From Schizochytrium sp. CCTCC M209059 (lineage: Eukaryota > Sar > Bigyra > Thraustochytrida > Thraustochytriidae), in contig KN805408.1 of assembly GCA_000818945.1 (NCBI GenBank), positions 102,324 to 156,534 on the forward strand: a stretch of DNA of 54,211 nt. The letters run 5' to 3'. Positions 19,481 to 29,143 of the stretch are shown here, piece after piece (within the stretch, counting starts at the first letter, position 1; every line of letters begins with the position of its first letter). The notes under the pieces are model-generated. The model saw only the letters and a program-made list of their open reading frames with translations. It searched no databases and had not been told where the DNA came from. The translations under genes and the position numbers were made by a program.

Positions 19481-22400
19481 ATGCAGCGCTCGCTTTCGTC
19501 CGGGCTCAACGAGGGCCTCCGCATCAAGGACCCAAGCCAGCTGGATCCTCTGCGCGAGGGAGACAGCGGCGACGACGATGATGATGATGACGAGGAGATC
19601 GACGACAATAAATCCGACGAGGATGTCGTTGTGAAAGCTGCTCATGAAGCCGCGCAGTTTTCACCGCGCAAAGCCTGCGCAGAGGAGGTCATGACCTTCT
19701 CGAGGCAAAAAAATAATAATGCCCAAAATGGCAACCACGTCGAGGCCGACGCAAGTCAGCCAAATGACAACGGCGTGCTTGACAATACCGGTGCTACCAA
19801 ACCCGTCTCGAGTCCTCGTCTCTCCTCGCAAAATGCAGGCGTCTCGTCGTGGTCTGACGCCGCCAAGGCGGGGAAAACTAGCGAAGCGAACGCTACTGCC
19901 ACCGCTCCAGCGTCTGCGGGAGGATCTGATACAAAGCCCCTCGGGGCAGCAAGCAGCCCTCCCGCCCTCGCCGACGCCACGGGCAACAATCTAGCAAGCA
20001 ATGCGGGACAGGACAACGCTGCCAAGGATGATCCCATGGAAACGAATGATGTCGAGAATGGGACAAGCTCAGAAAAAAAGCGCGCCACCAGCGTGAGCAG
20101 CGCGCGCGATGCGGGCGCGGCGTCCGGAAACGCAAATGCCGCACCTGCTGCTACTAGTGCTGGTGCTGCTCCAGCTGCTACTGTCGGTACAGTCGTGCCC
20201 AAGGAAGAGACCAAGTCTGTTCTTGACGAGGCCTGCATCGAGCTACGCAAGCACGTCCTCGAGGGAGATCTTGAAAAGGTTCGTGAAATTCTTGCTGGCA
20301 TGGGTGATGCAGACATGCGCAACACCATCGTCAACTCAAACAAGGATGGCTTCAGCACGCTCATGGTCGCCGTCTCGTGCGAAAAGGGAAAGCTCGATCG
20401 GGATCTCGTGCTTGAGCTCTTGCGCGCGGGCGCCCAGGCGTCCCCCTGCGATCGGGTCGGTAACACGGCCCTGCACTGGGCTGCGCTCAACGGTCAGCTA
20501 GCCGTGCTCGATGATGTTGGCGGCAAAGACGGTAGTCTCCTTGGCCTCGCCAACAAGGACGGTGACACCCCGCTCCACCTGGCCAGTCGAGCAGGCCATG
20601 CCGAGGTGGTCAAGCAGCTCATCCAGCGCATCTACGAGGCCGAGGGCCGCGGCGCAGAAATGGAGGCGACGCTCAAGGCCGAGGCCATGGAGGAAGGCGA
20701 GGGCGCCGCCGTCAAGAAAGAGGCCAAGGTCTTGACGATCTCCACACCGACGGGCCAGAAGCTACCCGACGCCTTGCAAAAGCGCAAGGAAGCTGCACTT
20801 CAACTCATTCCCGAACAGCCCGTAAGCGAGGCGGTGCCGCCGCCTGCTCTGGTTGTCCGCAACATCGAAGGCGAAACGCCCTTTGACGCCGCGGGCAGGG
20901 ATGTTTCCGGTCGCCTAAATCACGATGTGCGTCACAAGATCCAGCTCGAGTTCTGGAACTCGACAAAGTATTTTCGCACGCTCGTTCTGCATCACCCGGA
21001 CTGCTTCGACCACGTTCCTGTGGGCGACGATGACCGCGACGTCTGGGAGGCGCCGGAGCGCATCGCTGCCATTCTCGAGGAGCTTTCGGGAAGTGAAAGC
21101 TTTAGTTCGGTCCTCATTAGCTCCAAGTTCGCGCAGGCGAAGCGCGACATGGTCACCAAGGTTCACACCGACAAGTACGTAAACATGGTCTATGCGCTCT
21201 CGGACGAGCTCCAGGGCAAGGATCCCGTTGCCTTCACGCCGCGGGTACAGACGGGCGTCAAGCAGACCAAGTCCAAGGAAATTAAGCGCGCCGAGCATTC
21301 GGACACAAGTTTCTCCGCCGGATCGCTCTCTGCCGCGCTGCGCGCGAGCGGCGCCGTCTGCCATGCTATTGACCGTGTCGTGGGCGGCAAACACCGTAAC
21401 GCCTTTTGTCTCGTGCGCCCGCCCGGCCATCACGCCGGACTAGAGGGTCTTTTGGACTCGGCCAGCTCTTGCGGATTCTGCATCTTCAACAATGTCATGG
21501 TGGGTGCCATGCATGCGTTGGAGGCTTACCCGGACACTATTCGCCGTATCGCCATCGTAGACTTTGACGTGCATCACGGCAACGGCACGGAGGAAATTGT
21601 GTCCAAGCTCAACAAAGAAGCCATTGCTGCCCAGCGCAAACGCGGCGAGTCCGCCAGCCCGCCCATTCTCTTTTGCTCCTCGCATATTTTTGACGGCGCG
21701 CGGCCCAGTGGCTCGTACGAGTTCTACCCAGGCAGCGGTCAGCATAGCGACGCCCTGTCCAACATCATCAACGCGCCCATGATGCCACTTTGGCGTCGGC
21801 GAGGTTCTCGCGGGGCGCGGCCGGGCGCTCAGGCGGCCCAGGCGGAGCCTGAAGACCCCCTTGCTCCCAAGCGCGGCCGCCGCAACTGGGCGCAGCGCTT
21901 CTACTTTGACCATTTTGGCAGGACAGAGTTTCGCCGCATTGTCAAGGAGCGTATTGTGCCCCCCGTGCGCGCCTTTCAGCCGGACCTCATTCTCATCTCG
22001 GCCGGCTTTGATGCCGGCCGTCGCGATGTGGGCAATGGGCGTTTCATGGGCCATTTTTGCTCGGGCTTTGACTTGCAGCAGCAGGACTTTATGTGGATTG
22101 CCGGACAGCTTTCCAAGGTAGCCAATATTTGCTGCAAGGGCCGCGTCGTCTCGGTTCTTGAGGGAGGGTATGGCCGCATCGACAAGTCAATTGATGCGCG
22201 CATGATGCGTGTCGATCGCACCTCGCTTGCCCGCAACGTCGTTGCTCACTTGGCCGGGCTTGTCAATCCACTTGCCAAGATGGATCCGGATCCAGAAGAG
22301 TCTGATTCAGAGGATGACGCTGCCAAGGAACACGAGGAAAAACAGCTGCAGCGTCGTGGACGCAACCGGAAAAAGCCCAAGCGCTTCGAGAATGAGGTTG

Positions 22401-22843
22401 CTCCCTCCAAGCGTCGCAAGCGTCGCGGTCAGGACGCAGAGGAGTCCGACGATGAGGAATCCGACTCCAAACGTCGGCGTGGTCCGCAGAATCAGTCGCA
22501 GCCGGCTGGCGCGGGAGCGGGCGCGGGCGCTTCCGCTGTCTCTGCTCCTTCCGGACCGGTTACCTCTGCGGGCCCTCCTGCAGCCCAGTCCAATCCTGCC
22601 GAAGCTTCGGCCGAGAAACGTGAGATGGCTCTTGCTTTTCTTCGAAAGGTCAAGATCAGATTTGCGCACGATGACTCCGTGTACCGCGATTTTCTTGTCA
22701 TCATGGGTCACTTCAAATCGCGTACCCTTCAGGTGCCGGAGGTGATTCGCGAGGTCAGACGCATCTTCAATGGCGACCCGGAACTCATGCGAGAGTTCAA
22801 CGACTTTTTGCCGCCCGGGTACAACGCCGCAAATCCTAGTTAG
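19481..22843 (+). CDS. Ankyrin - class II histone deacetylase - PAH fusion
   Basis: A single 1120-residue frame from ATG 19481. The N-terminal ~250 residues are acidic and disordered. Ankyrin repeats span about 255-385 (GNTALHWAALNGQ, GDTPLHLASRAGH). A class II HDAC domain covers about 500-930, with RPPGHHAG, zinc ligands in DFDVHHGNGT and SAGFDA, and the catalytic Tyr in LEGGYG, so it should be an active zinc deacetylase. A basic Pro/Arg-rich insert sits near 765-800. A bipartite-like basic region (RKKPKR, KRRKRRG; about 963-985) suggests nuclear import. Residues about 1047-1117 form a paired amphipathic helix of Sin3 type (FLRKVKIRF, YRDFLVIMGHFKS, FNDFLPPGYN). PAH domains bind short helices of transcription factors, so the protein may carry its own recruitment module. 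Ankyrin-HDAC proteins are known in protists; the added PAH is unusual. Confidence 0.95.
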   Translation: MQRSLSSGLNEGLRIKDPSQLDPLREGDSGDDDDDDDEEIDDNKSDEDVVVKAAHEAAQFSPRKACAEEVMTFSRQKNNNAQNGNHVEADASQPNDNGVLDNTGATKPVSSPRLSSQNAGVSSWSDAAKAGKTSEANATATAPASAGGSDTKPLGAASSPPALADATGNNLASNAGQDNAAKDDPMETNDVENGTSSEKKRATSVSSARDAGAASGNANAAPAATSAGAAPAATVGTVVPKEETKSVLDEACIELRKHVLEGDLEKVREILAGMGDADMRNTIVNSNKDGFSTLMVAVSCEKGKLDRDLVLELLRAGAQASPCDRVGNTALHWAALNGQLAVLDDVGGKDGSLLGLANKDGDTPLHLASRAGHAEVVKQLIQRIYEAEGRGAEMEATLKAEAMEEGEGAAVKKEAKVLTISTPTGQKLPDALQKRKEAALQLIPEQPVSEAVPPPALVVRNIEGETPFDAAGRDVSGRLNHDVRHKIQLEFWNSTKYFRTLVLHHPDCFDHVPVGDDDRDVWEAPERIAAILEELSGSESFSSVLISSKFAQAKRDMVTKVHTDKYVNMVYALSDELQGKDPVAFTPRVQTGVKQTKSKEIKRAEHSDTSFSAGSLSAALRASGAVCHAIDRVVGGKHRNAFCLVRPPGHHAGLEGLLDSASSCGFCIFNNVMVGAMHALEAYPDTIRRIAIVDFDVHHGNGTEEIVSKLNKEAIAAQRKRGESASPPILFCSSHIFDGARPSGSYEFYPGSGQHSDALSNIINAPMMPLWRRRGSRGARPGAQAAQAEPEDPLAPKRGRRNWAQRFYFDHFGRTEFRRIVKERIVPPVRAFQPDLILISAGFDAGRRDVGNGRFMGHFCSGFDLQQQDFMWIAGQLSKVANICCKGRVVSVLEGGYGRIDKSIDARMMRVDRTSLARNVVAHLAGLVNPLAKMDPDPEESDSEDDAAKEHEEKQLQRRGRNRKKPKRFENEVAPSKRRKRRGQDAEESDDEESDSKRRRGPQNQSQPAGAGAGAGASAVSAPSGPVTSAGPPAAQSNPAEASAEKREMALAFLRKVKIRFAHDDSVYRDFLVIMGHFKSRTLQVPEVIREVRRIFNGDPELMREFNDFLPPGYNAANPS

Positions 22844-23289
22844 ATGACCTCCTTGTTTCCAGAAAAAATAATCATCATAGTTGGCTCCTTTATGGTCTTG
22901 CTCAATTTGTCCTTCAAATTGGAGCAAAGGTTGCCTGATGCCATCCCGCCGGCCTATAGCACTCGAGACACAACAATTCGAGGAGGAGAATCTTGAACTT
23001 TTCGACCCGCTTTCCCCGCTTCCCCCCCTTCCCCTAACCCAAAAGCGAACCGAAAACACCATCGCGCTCACATATTGTCAGCAATGAGAGGCCGGCCAAA
23101 TATTGAAACGAACTAACAACAGAATGGAATTTGGAAAAGTCTGATGGTCACCACTGTTGAAATCAAGGCAAGAAGAAAAGACATAATTGATATAGGAGAA
23201 AAGATTCTACTAACTTTGAATTTTTCCAAAAATAGCCTCCGGTGATTGTATTGTCGTCGAAAGCTCGTAAAGGCGTCTAGAAAATTTGA
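22844..23289. other. Intergenic, convergent 3' ends
   Basis: 446 bp between the HDAC and the first secreted Cys-rich gene, AT-richer than flanks. No repeat or frame of note. Confidence 0.6.
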
Positions 23290-24081
23290 TTATTCGACGG
23301 TGCCGAGACAAGATCCCACCTTTTTGTAGCACAGCCGATAGTCGCTGCTTTGAACAATGTCGTCGATAGCCTTGGTATAGATGCGACAGGTTCCCGCACG
23401 GAATGCCATGTCGTACTCGATGAGTCTCATGCCGGTAATCTCAAGTTCGAATCCAGTGCACGATTCCTGACGGTTACACTCTTGCTCGCATTCTTCCACC
23501 AGGCACTCTTTGCCGTACGCACAGCTCACTGCCTTTGCCGGTCGAACATTGACGCTTTTCTTCTTGTTCTCTTTCCATTTGCCACACTTGCCCTCGCCCA
23601 ATTCAAGGAAATTATACTTGCAACCACTGGGTTTGGAGCCAACATCTTCGCAAGATGCAAGGACGCAGGTACTCGCAGCGGAGGAAGCTGCCTTGCTCGC
23701 GGTCACCTGCCCAGTAAAAAGAGAGCACATCTGGGTTTCCTCGTCGTACGAGATGGCGGAGCAGTCGCTCCCGCCATGGTTCTTTCGAACGGTGCAAAGG
23801 AGACGACAAGCGTCCTCGGACTTGAGCTTTTTCGATGAAGGCTCTTTGTCTCCTGAAGATAGACAGGGTCCTTGACCAAGCTCTTTGAATACAGTATTGC
23901 ACTTGAGCTTGCCCGCGAGCTGCTCTACAGCCGCGTGGCTAAGTGCAGTGTCCGAAGCGGCGAGCTCCTCGACCATTTCTGTCCGAAGGCTCGTTGCACT
24001 TCCCTCGTTGATGGAGGCTGCAAGCGCGATCAGCGCGAGTAGCGCTGCCGCCGTCAAGCGGGTGCTTCGTTGCAGCAGCAT
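23290..24081 (-). CDS. Secreted cysteine-rich protein, PAN/Apple-like, copy A
   Basis: Start placed at ATG 24081 (the frame is open to a GTG further up), giving 263 residues. The first ~27 residues are a clear signal peptide: a short basic start, the hydrophobic run LTAAALLALIALAAS, then small residues. The mature part has about 18 cysteines in two modules, each with the layout C - acidic/Gly loop GxGxC - C-x3-C - C-x-G/A - CxxxT that recalls PAN/Apple domains (EECEQECNRQESCTGFE in the second). Such domains bind carbohydrate or protein outside the cell. No transmembrane segment or GPI signal is seen, so it is probably secreted. It lies in tandem with a diverged copy upstream. The family call is tentative; the secretion and Cys-rich calls are firm. 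Confidence 0.82.
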   Translation of the reverse strand: MLLQRSTRLTAAALLALIALAASINEGSATSLRTEMVEELAASDTALSHAAVEQLAGKLKCNTVFKELGQGPCLSSGDKEPSSKKLKSEDACRLLCTVRKNHGGSDCSAISYDEETQMCSLFTGQVTASKAASSAASTCVLASCEDVGSKPSGCKYNFLELGEGKCGKWKENKKKSVNVRPAKAVSCAYGKECLVEECEQECNRQESCTGFELEITGMRLIEYDMAFRAGTCRIYTKAIDDIVQSSDYRLCYKKVGSCLGTVE

Positions 24082-24653
24082 ACCGCAGGGCAACACGTAC
24101 CCGTTTCCGCTTGCCCTCCTGCGCTTCTGCGCTCCCGCTGCCTCGAGCTTGCGCGGCGTGCGCTAGGTTTTGTTTTGCGGGGATGCTGTACTACTCGAGG
24201 TCAAGAATGAAAGAGATCACCTTTTCTTCTACATTTGTATGCCATGCGCGATTTGTGGGGGTCCGCTCGCACCCGGCACAACGTGGCATGCTTGCCGAAA
24301 CACGACAATTGGGAACGGCTTGTGGCGGCGATCAGGCCTATTCAAGAACACCTGGCCACTAGTTAGCCGAACAAGGCAAGCAATCTGGATTGATTACGGA
24401 TCTTGGATTCACACTTAATCACACAAGAAAAGAGACACAAGGGGTCAAAACGAGAACCAACACCTTTATTTTATTTTCCTTCGCCAATGTGCATCAAGAT
24501 AGGACCACGATAGATCCTACTACGATAGAAGTCTCGTAAATGATTTATTCTTTTTCTCTCTTTCAGATTCTTATTTGAAATCGACCTGCTCGAAGAGAAG
24601 TCAGACGGGCAGGACGGAGTGGTGAGTATCACCAATTGGCAGCTTCAAGAGGC
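24082..24653. other. Intergenic between the two secreted genes
   Basis: 572 bp; the right half is AT-rich with T runs. It serves as promoter of copy A and terminator of copy B. No frame is supported. Confidence 0.55.
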
Positions 24654-25410
24654 CTATTCCCAATACACGCCCATGTAGTCATCATAATCGAAGTGGCACT
24701 TTTTCTTGTTCTTTTTCATCTTGCAGACAATGTGAGCCTTCGACTCTTTGATGGCATTCATCTCTTCGGCAAAGAGGTTGCAAACGCCATAAGTAGTGCC
24801 ATCCTCAGACTTTTCCGCCCTCTTATACTGATAGCCATAGCACCAGTCGTTGGCGCTGCATTCGTTCTTGCAGGCGTCTTCAGTGCACGGATGCGCCTTT
24901 TTGCAAAACTTTTTGATTGCTTCAGGCTTCTCGACGAGCTCGCCATCCTTGTCAGAAACGCGGCACCAGCCTCGGCCCAAATTGGTGTACTTGCATATCG
25001 CCTCGTCGGCACCACCGCAGTACCGCTCCACCGAGTAGCACTGGACGCCTTCCTTTGGCTTGTAGGCTTCGACTTCAAGATAGTGGATTTCGCACGTATT
25101 GCGCCAGGAACGGCTGTCGTACTCGTACCCTTTGCACGCTGAGTCGTCCTTGCACTTTTGCTCGCATTCCTCACGCGACATTACGTTCCTGTACAGCTTA
25201 AAGTCTCCCGTGCCGGTAAAGCCTTCGCCTCCGTAGCTATCTCCCTCGCGGCAGAAGCCTTCGCCGACCAGGTCAATGTACGGGTCGTCCTTCCACCTTG
25301 GCCGCCAACTTATTGGCGACCTCCGCGCGCAGGCCAATCGCCTCAGCGCGCGCGGCCAGCGCCGCCGCCGCCGCCGCCGCTACTACGACGCTCTTCAAGT
25401 TCACCAGCAT
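24654..25410 (-). CDS. Secreted cysteine-rich protein, PAN/Apple-like, copy B, apparent frameshift
   Basis: The body is a long frame (from about 25337 to 24654) with the same two-module cysteine layout as copy A (GEGFCREGD, EECEQKCKDDSACKGYEY; GRGWCRVSD, DACKNECSANDWCYGYQY). It has no usable ATG of its own near the front. In another frame just upstream, ATG 25410 opens a 45-codon frame with a textbook signal peptide (MLVNLKSVVVAAAAAAALAA, then RAEA) and a following segment, LRAEVANKLA, that resembles the same part of copy A (LRTEMVEELA). The two frames overlap in 25273-25337 and differ by one base. So this is one gene with a one-base indel, either an assembly error or a real mutation. No intron of plausible size fits. 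If the shift is real, the gene is broken. Confidence 0.75.
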
Positions 25411-26337
25411 GTTCAACGTCGCGGAGCGTGGGCAAGTGAAGTAGGTAAGGTCTCTCGTTCGAGGTTTGGAAGCGGCCCAAGGATCTTTTTGCACACGCCG
25501 TTGGCTTTTCTTCCACCGACCAAAGATCGAGATCCTGAGAGAATGAAAGCCACCCAGTGGAATACAGGCAGACAGAGTCTCGCTTGGTTGCTGCACTCGC
25601 GATCGTTGGCCACGGCGGTCGCTTGATTGGTGTTCTGTCACGCCGGACAGCGTGTGCGGTCCAGCTAGAGTAGATAGAAGCGTGGCTGGTGAATGGGCGG
25701 GCGTGTTCGCGACCTCTTCTTCTTTCGTCGCGGAACAGCTACCGGGCCAACTTGAGGCCTATGACTTACCGTAGATATGCACTAGGCCCTTGGGACGGCG
25801 GTCTGAGTTGGTGAAGAGAAAATTGAGGGGGGCAGGGTGTGTCTTCGCGCGGCCGGCCTTTCCCGCCTTGTTTGTGTCGTCCGTAGTATGGGTTTACGTA
25901 AAAAGGGTGAGGAAAAGTTCGATGATGAGCCTGCCTAATAATAATAATAGGATCGCAATCCGAACAGCCTTTACGAAATCACCCTTCATACGGCGCGAGG
26001 ATTGATGATTGCAAAAGTTCAAGCATGGTGCGCCCCGGTTGGCTCTTCCGAACATGCCCGCCCAGATAGCCATCATCTTCTTCTTTTTTCTTACAAGAAC
26101 GTCGAGCAGGCAGTGCGTTTACGTACCTCACTTGCATCTGCAAGTCATGTTAACAGGAAATTTGTGGGCCACAGACTTGACAGAGGTTGACAAGTTGCTA
26201 TGAGTCGCCTATTAGTAGCTTGACATCACTGCAAAGTTGATGGGCAGCCGAAAGAGGAATGACGGGGGCGAGCGAGTAACAAGTATAACAAGAGAAGAAG
26301 CGATAAAAGAAAAGCGTATGCTGCTTTGTAAATAAAT
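25411..26337. other. Intergenic, about 0.93 kb
   Basis: Promoter of copy B on its left and the 3' region of the nitronate monooxygenase gene on its right. TAA-rich near 25937-25950. No coding frame is supported. Confidence 0.55.
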
Positions 26338-27327
26338 CTACAGCTTGGACGAAACAACCTTGGAGGAAGCGCGCTTGACGGCCTGCTCGGCATCGGCAAC
26401 CATACGCTTGAGGAGCTCCTTGCAGGTTGGGATATCGTGAATGAGCGCCATGCTCAGACCGCAGCTCCAGCAAGAGCTGGTGGTGTCACCAGTCTCCTGA
26501 AAGGACTTGCGGTAGTTCTCGCCAAGGACGTAGGGGCGAATTGCGGGAAAGTCGCCAGGCTTTTCTGCCTCAATGCTGCGGACCTTCATCGCGGTCTCGT
26601 TCTTGTAGACGCGCTCGGTGTTGTTGAGCGTGCGGAAAATGTGCGTGGTAGAGCGCTCGTCGCCCTCGACGAGAGCCTTCTTGATGTTCTCGTGGATGGG
26701 TGCCTCCTTGGTGCACATAAAGAGGGTGCCGGCGTTGACGCCGTCGGCGCCCATGGCAAAGGCGGCAGCGAGCTGCATGCCGTTGGCGACGCCGCCCGAA
26801 ACGACAAAGGGCACGGTGAGCTTCTCGGCGCCGAGGGGCGCAAGAACAAAGTTGCCAACGTCTTCCTCGCCGGGGTGGCCACCGCACTCGAAGCCGTCGA
26901 GAGAGATGGCGTCGACGCCCTTCTTCTCGGCGCTCAGCGCGTGGCGCACAGAGACGCACTTGTGAATGACCTTGATGTTGTGCTCCTTGAACTGGCTGAT
27001 GAACTCATCGGGGGCGCGTCCGGCCGTCTCGACGACCTTGACGCCCTCGGTAATAATGACGTTCACGTAGTCGCCATAGTTGGGCGGCGCGAGCATGGGC
27101 AGAAGCGTCAGGTTAACGCCAAAGGGCTTCGAGGTCATCTTCTTGCACTTTTGGATCTCCTCGCGAAGCTTCTCGGGCGACGGCTGCGTGAGCGCCGTGA
27201 TGATGCCGAGACCGCCGGCCTCGCTCACGGCCGCCGCCATCTCCGCGTACCCGACGTAGTGCATGCCGCCCTGGAGCACGGGGATCTCAATCCCAAAGAG
27301 CTCCGTAATCCGCGTCTTGAGCACCAT
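26338..27327 (-). CDS. Nitronate monooxygenase / 2-nitropropane dioxygenase-like flavoprotein
   Basis: Complete 329-residue protein from ATG 27327. It is an FMN-binding TIM-barrel enzyme of the NMO family: ITELFGIEIPVLQGGM at the start, GVNLTLLP, the ECGGHPG motif that holds the active-site His region, VSGGVANG, and MGADGVNAGTLF phosphate-binding turns. These enzymes oxidise alkyl nitronates such as propionate 3-nitronate; some relatives have other or unknown substrates. The length is typical of class II NMO proteins. No targeting peptide is evident. Downstream of the start nothing suggests an intron. Confidence 0.93.
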   Translation of the reverse strand: MVLKTRITELFGIEIPVLQGGMHYVGYAEMAAAVSEAGGLGIITALTQPSPEKLREEIQKCKKMTSKPFGVNLTLLPMLAPPNYGDYVNVIITEGVKVVETAGRAPDEFISQFKEHNIKVIHKCVSVRHALSAEKKGVDAISLDGFECGGHPGEEDVGNFVLAPLGAEKLTVPFVVSGGVANGMQLAAAFAMGADGVNAGTLFMCTKEAPIHENIKKALVEGDERSTTHIFRTLNNTERVYKNETAMKVRSIEAEKPGDFPAIRPYVLGENYRKSFQETGDTTSSCWSCGLSMALIHDIPTCKELLKRMVADAEQAVKRASSKVVSSKL

Positions 27328-27389
27328 CTTTCCGTCGCCGCTACTCCGCTCGCTCCTGCTCCTGCTCCTGCTGCTCCTCCTCCTGCTGC

Positions 27390-27426
<37 letters not shown>
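27390..27426. repeat. CTG trinucleotide repeat
   Basis: About 11 CTG units, pure, 60-100 bp upstream of the nitronate monooxygenase start; reads as CAG on that gene's strand, so it may lie in its 5' UTR. A (CTCG)n run follows near 27440-27466. Confidence 0.9.
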
Positions 27427-27428
<2 letters not shown>

Positions 27429-28476
27429 CTCGGATCGGGTTTGCTCGCTCGCTCGCTCGCTCGCTGCCGCCAGATCACGATGCGCGTCTGCCGGGGCACA
27501 GCGGCGGACTGCGCCCGGCGCTGGTCGGACCGTGCGCGTCTAAGGACGAGCAGGTGCGGGACCGGCCAAGCCAGAGCTTGGGCTGGCCTAAAACTCTGCT
27601 CCGGAAACCTGGCCCTGGCCGGCGCGCGACGCGACACGGCCCGCGCGTCCTCCGGCCGCCGCGCGCGAAGCCCGGGGCTCTCTCGGGGCCGCAGCCGCAG
27701 AGCGAGCAGAGCGAGCGGAGGTGCTTGGGCCGCGGCCGTCGCGCTTGAGGATGGCGCGTTTTGGATACGGCATGCCATGATGCGGCACATGACGGGCCTT
27801 GCCAGCCGCGCAAGGCCAAGGGACCTAGCTCCGAGAGCGCTGCCGCCGCGGACTTCGAGGAGCGCGGGGCTGCCAGGCCCGGCCGCGGCCGCAGCGCGAA
27901 GGCGTGCGAGGTCGGTCGAGGGCTCCGTGGGCGTGGACGCGCGGAGCGTAGCAGAGCGCGGCGGAAGAGAGGGACGCGAGGCACTTAAAAAAGAGGATCG
28001 GAAGCAAATTGGGGGCGGCGCGAGCTGCGGCGAAAAGACGGGCAGGTCAAAGAAAGCCAAGCCAGGCGTGCGGCCGAGGAAGAGAAGGCTGATGGAGCGA
28101 GGGTGGGGGGCAGGTCTAGGGGCCTCTAGGCCTGGCTTGAGGTCAACACAGCGAGTCAGCGAGTGCCGGGGATCTTCACGAATTGTGATCAAAGTTGTTC
28201 GCATTGGAATGCTTCGATGACGATGGACTGTCGAGCATGGGGCTGCTCAGCTGTGTCGAGACCTTGCTGTTGTTCGATGTTTATCGAAAAGTAGGTGTAG
28301 ACTAAGGCCTGGTGCTGACAGATTAGTCGTGTGTGTGTGTGCGTCAGCGGTGTAATCTTCGGCTGTTAAGCATGCATGAGCTGAGCATTCTTTCCAACCA
28401 GGGAGAACTGCAGCACTTGTCGCTGTTGGAGAAATCCGTATCCCTTGAAGATGACTGTCCAGACGTGGTAAAGGAG

Positions 28477-28668
28477 AAACAAAAACAAGAAGCTTGAACT
28501 TGTCTCCCAGCGACTCTCCATCGTTTCAGATCTGACACGGACGGTTCCCTTTGCTCTTCACGGCTCTTGCTTTTCACTCACTGTCAACAAAAAGGTGAAC
28601 AAAACCCAACGATCATCACCACTTGCTGTGCTTGTCTTGTTCATCAAAAGACGATGAGCGGCGTCCGT
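28477..28668. repeat. Direct repeat, first copy
   Basis: About 190 bp, imperfectly repeated at 28678-28845. Shared words include AAGCTTGA, TTGTCTCCCAGCGACT, TCTGACACGGAC, CCCTTTGCTCTTCA, CTTGTCTTG and GATGAGCGGCG in the same order. Confidence 0.85.
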
Positions 28669-28677
28669 CACTTTCAC

Positions 28678-28845
28678 AAGCAAAAACAAAAAGCTTGAGC
28701 TTGTCTCCCAGCGACTTTCCATCGTTTTAGGTCTGACACGGACTGTTCCCTTTGCTCTTCACTCAACAAAAAGACGAACATAAAGCGACGACCTTCACTT
28801 CTTGCTTTGCTTGTCTTGCTCATCAAAAGTCGATGAGCGGCGAGG
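28678..28845. repeat. Direct repeat, second copy
   Basis: Second copy of the segment at 28477-28668, offset about 201 bp at its left end and 180 bp at its right end because of a deletion near the middle. It ends about 300 bp before the lectin start. Confidence 0.85.
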
Positions 28846-29143
28846 CCTCGCAGACGTCCTCCTCGTTCGTTCGGGGATGTCAATGCGCCCCATCAACTTG
28901 AAGATTTGGTGAGTGAATATCTTGCTTTTTTTTTTTCGACCCACGGCTGATCATGGTTACGACCAAGTTGGCAAACAAACGGCGAAGACGAAGAAGGAGA
29001 AGAGGAAAGAAGCGCCGCGTGCGCAGGGCCGAGCGCGTGCGAACGGCGGGCGGAGCGAGGGCTCGACCCGCGCCGAGCCACGTGCGCGGAAGCGGCTTCG
29101 CTGAGGCCAGAAGAACTCCGGAGAGAACTCAGGAGCAACGGGG

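Larger units (their letters stand above)
27328..29143. other. 1.8 kb intergenic with repeats and a duplicated segment
   Basis: Divergent spacer between the nitronate monooxygenase and lectin genes. The left 0.9 kb is very GC-rich with CTG and CTCG repeats and long spurious frames. The right part is AT-richer and contains a ~200-bp direct duplication (28477-28845). A T10 run lies near 28927. It probably holds both promoters. Confidence 0.6.

Noticed and set aside
27341..28204. 287-codon frame (-) ending in poly-Q just before the nitronate monooxygenase start
   Set aside because: GC-rich composition, Arg/Ala/Pro-rich without domain signs, and the Q run comes from the CTG repeat. A + strand frame of similar length overlaps it with equal lack of evidence.
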